Positions 1 through 4,820 of a stretch of 7,607 nt of DNA are shown piece after piece. The first letter of the stretch is position 1. Each line of letters starts with the position of its first letter. The translations under genes were made by a program, and so were the position numbers. The notes beneath the pieces were generated by a model. The model had not been told where the DNA came from and searched no databases. It saw only the letters and a list, made by a program, of their open reading frames with translations. This stretch comes from JBBRLA01 sp038231615. GTDB lineage: Bacteria; Myxococcota_A; Polyangia; Palsa-1104; JAEUJZ01. The stretch covers positions 1 to 7,607 of the forward strand of contig JBBRLA010000422.1 in NCBI GenBank assembly GCA_038231615.1, in the 5' to 3' direction.

Positions 1-284
1 ACCATGAATGGAGCGACTCGCTGCACCATGGCCGACTTGCCGAATTCGTACAAGATGTACCAGCGAATGAGGTCCATCCGCCCATCGCGCATCGGCGCGC
101 CCAGCGCCCCGATCATCGCGATCACCAGGCCCAGGATGCTCTCCGGCCCTCGGTGGGAGTCCTCCATCAGGCCCACCAGAGGCGCCGGGCTCTTAAACCG
201 GTCGATGAGGTACTGCCCCGGCGTGGTCAGGTCTTTGACAATCTGGTTGATGAGTTTCTCCGGGGCTGGTAGGGTGCTGCGCAT
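1..284 (-). CDS. Unidentified minus-strand protein, N-terminal part, runs off the left edge
   Basis: The minus strand is open from an in-frame TAA (complement of 354-356) to the left edge. From ATG 284 it reads MRSTLPAPEKLINQIVKDL, then a stretch containing GQYLIDRFKSPAPLVGLMED and a hydrophobic segment ILGLVIAMIGALGAP around residues 50-64. Almost every third codon position is G or C, which marks this strand as the coding one. The opposite strand reads as an Arg/Ser/Pro/Ile-rich antisense sequence. Candidate starts are ATG at 317, 308 and 284. None has a strong ribosome-binding site; an AGG lies about 8 bases before 308. ATG 284 shares its CATG with the hsdM start, so the two genes overlap head to head. 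I do not recognise the family and assign no function. It could be an intact divergent gene or one whose 5' end was cut when the hsd operon arrived. Confidence 0.6.
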   Translation of the reverse strand, partial: MRSTLPAPEKLINQIVKDLTTPGQYLIDRFKSPAPLVGLMEDSHRGPESILGLVIAMIGALGAPMRDGRMDLIRWYILYEFGKSAMVQRVAPFM

Positions 285-1740
285 GTTCGAGCAGGCTTTC
301 AAGAACATCGACGACATCCTGTGGAAGGAGGCGGGCTGCACCACCGAGCTGGATTATACCGAGCAGACCTCCTGGCCGCTGTTCCTGAAGTACCTGGACG
401 GGCTGGAGCAGGACCTGGCCGACGCGGCGGCGCTGGAGGGCAAGAAGTACAGCTACATCCTGGAAAAGCCCTACCGCTGGGAAAGCTGGGCCGCGCCCAG
501 GGGCAAAGACGGCAAGGTCGACCACAACCGGGCCCTGACCGGCGACGACCTCCGCGTCTTCGTCAACCAGAATCTCTTTCCCTACCTGCACGGCTTTAAG
601 CAGAAGGCCACCGGCCCGAACACCATCGAGTACAAGATCGGGGAAATCTTCGGCGAGATCCAGAACAAGATCGTCAGCGGCTACAACATGCGCGAGGTCC
701 TCGACCTGATCGATACCCTCCGCTTCCGCTCCCAGTCCGAGAAGCATGAGTTGTCGCACCTGTACGAAGCCAAGATCAAAAATATGGGCAACGCCGGACG
801 CAACGGCGGCGAGTATTACACCCCGCGCCCGCTGATCCGCGCCATCGTCAAGGTGGTGCAGCCCAAGATCGGCGAGCGCATCTACGACGGCGCGGTGGGC
901 TCGGCGGGCTTTTTGTGCGAGGCCTACGATTATCTGAAGCAGACCTATCCGAAGCGCACCGTGGCGCAGGACCGGCTGCTTCAGGAGCGCACCTTCTACG
1001 GCAAGGAGAAGAAGTCCCTGGCCTACGTGATCGCGATCATGAACATGATCCTGCACGGCATCGAGGCGCCCAACATCCTGCACACCAACACGCTGACGGA
1101 GAACCTGTCCGACATCCAGGACAAGGACCGCGTCGACGTGGTGCTGGCCAACCCCCCCTTCGGCGGCAAGGAGCGCAAGGAGGTCCAGCAGAACTTCCCC
1201 ATTCGCACCGGCGAGACGGCGTTTCTGTTCTTGCAGCATTTTATCAAGATGCTCAAGGCCGGCGGGCGCGGCGGCGTGGTCATCAAGAACACTTTCTTGT
1301 CCAACACCGACAACGCCTCGGTCAGCCTGCGCAAGCTGCTTTTGGAGAGCTGCAACCTGCATACGGTGCTCGACTGCCCCGGCGGGACGTTCCAGGGGGC
1401 GGGGGTGAAGACGGTAGTGCTCTTCTTTCAGAAGGGGACGCCCACCAAGAAGGTGTGGTTCTATCAGCTTGAGCCGGGACGGAACCTTGGGAAGACCAAC
1501 TCGCTCAATGACGGGGATCTGGTGGAGTTCGTGGAGTTGCAAAAGACCTTTTCGGACTCGCCCAAGAGTTGGAGTGTAGACGTTAGCGGCATTGACAAGA
1601 CGACGTTCGACCTCTCCGCGAAGAACCCCAACGGCGGCGAGGAAGTCATTCACCGCGGCCCGCTGGAGATCATGGACGAGATCGCAGCGCTGGATGCGGA
1701 GAGCGTGGAAGTGCTGGAGAACGTCAGGGCACTACTATGA
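283..1740 (+). CDS. hsdM: Type I restriction-modification DNA methyltransferase subunit HsdM (N6-adenine)
   Basis: HsdM carries the S-adenosylmethionine-dependent adenine-N6 methyltransferase activity of a Type I system and works as a complex with HsdS. The protein is 485 aa, normal for the family. The start MFEQAFKNIDDILWKEAGC is the classical N-terminus of this HsdM subfamily. The frame stays open 93 codons further upstream, but that part is antisense to the minus-strand gene and is not HsdM-like. An AGGG sits 8 bases before the ATG. The N-terminal helical domain spans about residues 1-140. GEYYTPRPL is at 176-184. The SAM-binding motif I DGAVGSAGF is at 202-210, in the variant form seen in this subfamily. 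The catalytic motif IV NPPF is at 290-293. The last four bases (ATGA) overlap the hsdS start, so the two subunits are translationally coupled. No part of the active site is missing. Confidence 0.97.
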   Translation: MFEQAFKNIDDILWKEAGCTTELDYTEQTSWPLFLKYLDGLEQDLADAAALEGKKYSYILEKPYRWESWAAPRGKDGKVDHNRALTGDDLRVFVNQNLFPYLHGFKQKATGPNTIEYKIGEIFGEIQNKIVSGYNMREVLDLIDTLRFRSQSEKHELSHLYEAKIKNMGNAGRNGGEYYTPRPLIRAIVKVVQPKIGERIYDGAVGSAGFLCEAYDYLKQTYPKRTVAQDRLLQERTFYGKEKKSLAYVIAIMNMILHGIEAPNILHTNTLTENLSDIQDKDRVDVVLANPPFGGKERKEVQQNFPIRTGETAFLFLQHFIKMLKAGGRGGVVIKNTFLSNTDNASVSLRKLLLESCNLHTVLDCPGGTFQGAGVKTVVLFFQKGTPTKKVWFYQLEPGRNLGKTNSLNDGDLVEFVELQKTFSDSPKSWSVDVSGIDKTTFDLSAKNPNGGEEVIHRGPLEIMDEIAALDAESVEVLENVRALL

Positions 1741-2927
1741 CGGTGGGATGGGTGGAGAAGCGACTTGAGGAGATTGGAAGGACGCAGACAGGATCGACAC
1801 CCATGACTTCTGAAAGAGACAACTACGGCGATTTTATTCCGTTCGTGAAACCGGCGGACTTTAACGTAGACGGATCGCTGGACTACGAAAACGATGGTCT
1901 CACAGTGAAAGGATTGTCGGAAGCGCGCAAAGTCGCTGCACGATCAGTGTTGATGGTCTGCATCGGGGCGACCATCGGAAAATGTGGCTATTGCGAACGC
2001 GACATAACGACAAATCAGCAAATCAATGCATTCACGCCGTTCAGCGACGTATCTTATAAATTTCTCTACTATCAGATGCTCACGGAAACCTTCCAGAGAA
2101 AGGTGCTCTTGAATTCTGGGCAAGCCACTCTGCCTATCATCAATAAGTCAAAGTGGAGTGCCTTGACGGTGGTGGTTCCGTCGAAGTTGGAAGAACAGCA
2201 ACGAATCGTCGGCATCCTCGATGAAACGTTTGAGGGCATTGCCACGGCCAAAGCCAACGCCGAAAAGAACCTCCAAAACGCCCGCGCCCTCTTTAAAAGC
2301 TACCTTCAATCTACGTTCACCCAGCCCCGTCCAGGGTGGACGGACACAACTATCGGCCAGCAGATCCACTTCATTGACTATCGAGGAAAGACACCCGTGA
2401 AGACCGAGCACGGCATACGGCTCATCACCGCTAAAAATGTGAAGATGGGATATCTTCAGCAAACCCCGATGGAGTTTGTGGCGCCTGGGTCATACGAGAG
2501 CTGGATGACTCGGGGCATACCCCGGTTCGGAGATGTACTTTTCACTACGGAAGCTCCACTTGCGAATGTTGCCCAGCTTGACACCGACGAGAAGGTTGTT
2601 TTTGCGCAGCGCATCATCACTATGCAACCAGACCGCTCAAGGCTCGACAGTACCTTTCTGAAATACCTGCTTCTTTCTCAGCCCGTACAGCAACGCATAC
2701 TAGCGAAGGGCACGGGTGCAACGGTAAAGGGCATCAAAGCCAGTCTTCTCAGGACGATAGAAATTTCGTTTCCAAAATCCATCGCTGAGCAGGAACTGTT
2801 AGTTGACAAACTCGACGCGTTGACCGAGGAGACCCAACGCCTCGTCTCCATCTACCAGCGCAAACTCGTCGCGCTGGACGCCCTGAAGAAATCCTTGTTG
2901 CATCACGCTTTCACTGGCCAACTCTAA
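1737..2927 (+). CDS. hsdS: Type I restriction-modification specificity subunit HsdS
   Basis: HsdS sets the bipartite DNA target for both modification and cleavage. The 396-aa product shows the usual two-fold layout. Target-recognition domain 1 is about residues 1-148, with GSTP at 19-22 and an IGATIGKCG loop near 76-84. A conserved helical spacer starts LEEQQRIVGILDETFEGI at 151. Recognition domain 2 runs from about 196 to 345, with YRGKTP at 215-220 and GTGATVKGI at 325-333. The second helical repeat, at about 348-396, begins IAEQELLVDKLDAL and ends in KKSLLHHAFTGQL, a typical HsdS tail. Both helical repeats are GC-rich, whereas both recognition domains are clearly more AT-rich with laxer third positions. 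That fits horizontal exchange of specificity modules. The start is fixed by the ATGA overlap with hsdM. The recognised sequence cannot be read from the protein alone. Confidence 0.95.
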   Translation: MTVGWVEKRLEEIGRTQTGSTPMTSERDNYGDFIPFVKPADFNVDGSLDYENDGLTVKGLSEARKVAARSVLMVCIGATIGKCGYCERDITTNQQINAFTPFSDVSYKFLYYQMLTETFQRKVLLNSGQATLPIINKSKWSALTVVVPSKLEEQQRIVGILDETFEGIATAKANAEKNLQNARALFKSYLQSTFTQPRPGWTDTTIGQQIHFIDYRGKTPVKTEHGIRLITAKNVKMGYLQQTPMEFVAPGSYESWMTRGIPRFGDVLFTTEAPLANVAQLDTDEKVVFAQRIITMQPDRSRLDSTFLKYLLLSQPVQQRILAKGTGATVKGIKASLLRTIEISFPKSIAEQELLVDKLDALTEETQRLVSIYQRKLVALDALKKSLLHHAFTGQL

Positions 2928-2945
2928 ATTGGTGATCAGCAGCGG

Positions 2946-3020
2946 GTGGCGGCGTAGGGGGGGACCTCCCTACGGACTCGCATTCGCGAGTCCGCGTGGG
3001 CCCGCCGCCACAGCGGTGGG
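2946..3020. repeat. Cluster of nested palindromes downstream of hsdS
   Basis: Several inverted repeats are packed into 75 bases just after the hsdS stop. GTGGCGGCG (2946-2954) pairs with CGCCGCCAC (3003-3011) as an outer stem. Inside it are GTAGGG/CCCTAC (2954-2959 with 2968-2973) and the perfect 9-bp hairpin CGGACTCGC-attc-GCGAGTCCG (2973-2994). An alternative stem, CCCGCCGC-caca-GCGGTGGG (3001-3020, one G-U pair), competes with the outer arm. The whole can fold like a small cloverleaf. It could be a mobile palindromic intergenic repeat of the REP type, a transcript-stabilising 3' structure, or part of the hsdS terminator. No U-run follows, so a simple intrinsic terminator is not supported. 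Confidence 0.6.
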
Positions 3021-3160
3021 GGGAAACCCGCAGCCGATAGGACCCGCGGTGGGCACTTTGTTGCGGGGATTAGTGCTGAGTGATGTCCATCGCGCCCGAA
3101 TCCTCCTGACGCCAGCCTCGATGATTTCTCCTCACACCCATTAGTACCCACAAATGACGC

Positions 3161-3189
3161 TTGACAACACCATGAGTGGGCATGAACAT
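3161..3189 (+). promoter_or_regulatory. Candidate sigma-70-type promoter for the small-gene cluster
   Basis: A perfect TTGACA (3161-3166) is followed after 17 bases by GAACAT (3184-3189), a weak -10 hexamer that keeps the conserved A at position 2 and T at position 6. It lies in the otherwise gene-free stretch 2928-3331, about 140 bases before the ribbon-helix-helix-like gene. If real, it would let that gene be transcribed independently of hsdMS. The weak -10 keeps this tentative. Apart from the palindromes and this site, I see nothing convincing in 2928-3300. Confidence 0.3.
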
Positions 3190-3301
3190 CCAGTGCACAG
3201 GAGGTCCCACCACGGAGCACAACCCCAAAAAGTAAAAGGCCCCACGGTGGTTGCACACCGTCTCCCGAAGGAGCAAGGGGGCCAGTATCCGCGAGGGTGA
3301 G

Positions 3302-3329
3302 CCCGTGGACCATGGAAAGGTGCCACGGG
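3302..3329. promoter_or_regulatory. Inverted repeat abutting the start of the ribbon-helix-helix-like gene
   Basis: CCCGTGG (3302-3308) and CCACGGG (3323-3329) are exact reverse complements. The pairing can continue inward with ACC/GGT (3309-3311 with 3319-3321) past one bulged G. The structure ends two bases before ATG 3332. It could be an autoregulatory operator for the protein encoded just downstream, or an RNA hairpin that limits ribosome access. Confidence 0.4.
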
Positions 3330-3331
3330 AT

Positions 3332-3535
3332 ATGAAACGGAAGCAAGCAGCAAAGCGGACTGCGGGCGACAGGGTACGTTTGACCGTCTATCTACCCAAG
3401 GACGAAGCGGCGCAACTGCACGAATTTCTTGAAAAATTGCCGTTCAAGGTGAGCGTTTCAAACTTCGCCGCGACGGCAATCAAGGAATCAATCGCCCGCC
3501 TCCAAACGGATGGGATCGTCATCCCGCCCCGGTAG
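3332..3535 (+). CDS. Small ribbon-helix-helix-like protein, probable DNA binder
   Basis: This is a 67-aa basic protein. A charged N-terminus (MKRKQAAKRTAGD) is followed by RVRLTVYLPKDEAAQLHEFL at about residues 16-35, the strand-then-helix pattern of CopG/Arc-type ribbon-helix-helix proteins. A second helix, SNFAATAIKESIARLQ (about 44-59), comes next. Such proteins bind DNA as dimers through the paired strand and are often antitoxins or autoregulators. I chose ATG 3332 because the upstream extension (frame open to 3251, GTG possible at 3305) has low-complexity sequence unlike the family. The Shine-Dalgarno signal is weak (GGGA very close to the start). A palindrome sits directly 5' of the start. 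No partner toxin is evident beside it; the next gene is a zinc-ribbon-like protein. The fold call rests on pattern only and the role is unknown. Confidence 0.6.
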   Translation: MKRKQAAKRTAGDRVRLTVYLPKDEAAQLHEFLEKLPFKVSVSNFAATAIKESIARLQTDGIVIPPR

Positions 3536-3579
3536 GTACCGCTCACCGTCTCCCGAGGCCGCGCCGTCGTCGTCGCCGC

Positions 3580-3585
3580 AAGGAG
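3580..3585 (+). promoter_or_regulatory. Strong ribosome-binding site for the zinc-ribbon-like gene
   Basis: AAGGAG lies 6 bases before ATG 3592 (AAGGAGATATCCATG). It is the strongest Shine-Dalgarno sequence in the window and fixes the start of a gene that would otherwise be doubtful because of its size. Confidence 0.7.
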
Positions 3586-3591
3586 ATATCC

Positions 3592-3798
3592 ATGACCATG
3601 TGCTGCGTGTGCCATCGTCGAAAAGGCAGCCAATCCCACTTCGACGAGGACCTGATCGGGCTGCTCTGCCCGCGGTGTCACTTCGACCTCGTCAGGTTCC
3701 TGCTCCTTCTGATCGAGGTCTCGGTGACGTTTCGCGCCCTGGACACGGGCCTGACGTTGAGATTGCTAAAAGCGATGATGAACCTCGGGGCCCGCTGA
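3592..3798 (+). CDS. Small four-cysteine zinc-ribbon-like protein, function unknown
   Basis: This is a 68-aa protein with two paired-cysteine knuckles, C4-x2-C7 (MCCVCH) and C26-x2-C29 (CPRCH), 18 residues apart. That geometry would bind one structural zinc ion. Extra Cys5, His8 and His30 are nearby. The second half is a leucine-rich amphipathic region (FDLVRFLLLLIEVSVTFRAL, then LRLLKAMMNL) that may form helices for dimerisation or protein contact. It is too short and too charged at its ends to call a clear membrane segment. A near-perfect Shine-Dalgarno site and G/C-rich third positions support translation. It lies 56 bases after the ribbon-helix-helix-like gene in the same direction, so the two may be co-transcribed. 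I do not recognise the family and assign no function. Confidence 0.6.
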   Translation: MTMCCVCHRRKGSQSHFDEDLIGLLCPRCHFDLVRFLLLLIEVSVTFRALDTGLTLRLLKAMMNLGAR

Positions 3799-3918
3799 TC
3801 CCCGGATCACCCCCACCTCGGTCTTGTCCGCCTCGAACGAAGCCTCGCTGCGCAAAGGGGAAAAAACCGACACGGTCTTGCGGCCAATCTTCAACACTTC
3901 TCGATATGACAATTGCAT
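3766..3918 (-). CDS. Possible small minus-strand gene or gene remnant, unidentified
   Basis: The minus strand encodes about 50 aa from ATG 3918 (MQLSYREVLKIGRKTVSVFS onward, ending PEVHHRF); an in-frame ATG at 3951 would add 11 residues. The third positions are fairly G/C-rich and the composition looks protein-like, which is why it is listed. It overlaps the 3' end of the zinc-ribbon gene by 33 bases tail to tail, and its start lies inside the antitoxin promoter region. No Shine-Dalgarno site is apparent. It could be a remnant of an older gene overrun by the toxin-antitoxin locus, or a chance frame. Confidence 0.22.
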   Translation of the reverse strand: MQLSYREVLKIGRKTVSVFSPLRSEASFEADKTEVGVIRGSAGPEVHHRF

Positions 3919-3948
3919 GCAGACGACAACGTAGTAAGATGTACATCT
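3913..3948 (+). promoter_or_regulatory. Promoter with TGTACA-centred palindromic operator of the antitoxin gene
   Basis: TTGCAT (3913-3918) and TAAGAT (3935-3940), 16 bases apart, form a plausible -35/-10 pair. The perfect 12-base palindrome AGATGTACATCT (3937-3948) overlaps the -10 box and ends one base before the antitoxin ATG. TGTACA is the core hexamer of the operator bound by YefM of Escherichia coli, a relative of this antitoxin, so negative autoregulation is the natural reading. No Shine-Dalgarno sequence precedes ATG 3950, and the likely transcription start is only a few bases away. The mRNA may therefore be almost leaderless. Confidence 0.6.
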
Positions 3949-3949
3949 C

Positions 3950-4222
3950 ATGTCGAGTTATACTGTGGCCCAGGCCCGCAACCACCTCTCCGATCTGCTT
4001 GACGAGACCGGGACCGGCCCCATCGAAATCACGCGCCGTGGCAAGCCGGTGGCCGTGGTCCTGTCGCTGGACGAATACCGGCGCCTGTCTGGAATTCCGC
4101 GGATCGTGGACAAGATCCGCGACTATCGCGAGCGCAACGCCGCGGTGCTTGCCGAGATGAGCAATGAGGACTGGCCCGTGCCTCAGCGCTCCCCCGGACG
4201 CCATAGAAGCCCATGGACCTAG
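3950..4222 (+). CDS. Type II antitoxin of the Phd/YefM family
   Basis: Phd/YefM antitoxins bind their own operator with the N-terminal domain and neutralise a toxin with a flexible C-terminal tail. The 90-aa protein opens with SSYTVAQARNHLSDLLDE and continues GPIEITRRGKPVAVVLSLDEYRRL up to about residue 46, the typical Phd N-terminal fold. The tail (about 47-90) is charged and ends in a low-complexity stretch (PQRSPGRHRSPWT). The last 10 bases overlap the start of the VapC-type toxin frame, the standard antitoxin-first arrangement with translational coupling. A palindromic TGTACA operator lies immediately upstream. The gene looks intact even though the partner toxin frame is interrupted, so it may survive as a solitary regulator or as protection against related toxins. 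Confidence 0.9.
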   Translation: MSSYTVAQARNHLSDLLDETGTGPIEITRRGKPVAVVLSLDEYRRLSGIPRIVDKIRDYRERNAAVLAEMSNEDWPVPQRSPGRHRSPWT

Positions 4223-4632
4223 TCTACCTGCTCGACACCAACATCCTCACCAACCCCGGCCGGCCGCAGCCGGATCTGCGCGTGCTGCAGAAGTGGAATG
4301 AGCACGAGGCGCAGATTGCCACGGCCTCCATCTGTTGGTACGAGGCGTGGTATGGGGCACTGGACCTGCCCAAGGGCAGAAAGCGCCGGACCATCGAGGA
4401 CTATCTGGAGAGCATCTCCGAGATGTAGATCCTGCCCTTCACGACCGAGGCCGCGCGCTGGTGGGCAGAGCAGGAGGTCCGCCTGCGGAAGATGGGCCTG
4501 CAGCCCACGCTGGAGGATGGGCAGATCGCGTCTGTGGCCTATGTGAACAATCTCATCGTCGTCACCGACAACGTGAAGCACTTTGGTCCGTTCGGCCTCC
4601 GCATCGAGAACTGGATGAGCCGGGCGGCGTGA
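4213..4632 (+). pseudogene. vapC: VapC-type PIN-domain toxin interrupted by an in-frame TAG
   Basis: VapC toxins are PIN-fold endoribonucleases that cut tRNA or rRNA. The frame from ATG 4213 reads MDLVYLLDTNILTN with catalytic Asp8, then WYEAWYG with Glu44, and stops at TAG 4426-4428 (codon 72) after 71 aa. In the same frame the remaining 67 codons match the PIN C-terminal half: ILPFTTEAARWWAEQE, then LEDGQIAS with the third acidic residue Asp102, then VVTDN with Asp119, then HFGPFGLRIENW. The frame ends at TGA 4630-4632. The full length of about 139 codons is normal for the FitB-like VapC family, so the TAG is a point change in one gene rather than the end of a short one. The truncated product lacks two active-site acids and is probably inactive. 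Genuine stops nearby (antitoxin, hsdR, both right-end genes) are also TAG, which argues against routine readthrough. A sequencing error is possible. Confidence 0.85.
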
Positions 4633-4820
4633 TGCGCTGACTTCCGAGCACCGCCTGGGCCTCATCGGAGGCGTCGCCGTCGTCATCGAAGCGAAGAGCG
4701 GTGTTTGGGCCCACGACCTGAAGCCTGCCCCAGCCAGAGCGGGTGAGCAAGGCTCAAAGGGGGCGAACCAAACAGCCTGTGCAACCAAAGCGGTTTTGAT
4801 GTATGGTTACCGGGGCCAAA

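Larger units (their letters stand above)
3256..3556. repeat. 13-base direct repeat flanking the ribbon-helix-helix-like gene
   Basis: CACCGTCTCCCGA occurs at 3256-3268 and again at 3544-3556. The first copy is upstream of the ribbon-helix-helix-like gene and the second is just after its stop and upstream of the zinc-ribbon gene. Each copy lies ahead of a purine-rich AAGGAG-like stretch (3269 onward and 3580-3585). The copies bracket a segment of about 290 bases, so they could be a recombination scar, a shared leader element or chance. Confidence 0.4.

Noticed and set aside
235..275. TTGACA at 235-240 as the hsdM promoter
   Set aside because: No acceptable -10 hexamer lies 16-18 bases downstream; the nearest candidate, TAGGGT at 270, is 29 bases away.
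4..282. N-terminal extension of HsdM by 93 residues
   Set aside because: The extension is antisense to a minus-strand frame with strong coding bias and has no HsdM character. The family N-terminus begins at MFEQAFKN, position 283.
193..1653. Long minus-strand frame of 486 codons opposite hsdM
   Set aside because: It is an antisense shadow in GC-rich DNA, rich in Leu/Val/Ala/His/Gln, and hsdM is certain on the other strand.
2929..3353. Several short frames on both strands between hsdS and the ribbon-helix-helix-like gene
   Set aside because: They run through palindromes, are rich in Gly/Pro/Arg or His/Trp, lack ribosome-binding sites and mutually overlap.
3510..4160. Plus-strand frame of 216 codons covering the zinc-ribbon and antitoxin genes
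   Set aside because: It is a Ser/Pro/Arg-rich shadow frame crossing two better-supported genes and the antitoxin promoter.
4637..4800. Plus-strand frame with GGVAVVIEAKSGVWAHDLK before hsdR, resembling the nuclease motif VVEAK of HsdR
   Set aside because: The similarity covers only a few residues, there is no credible start, and the frame runs into an obvious shadow of hsdR. Chance is the simpler reading.
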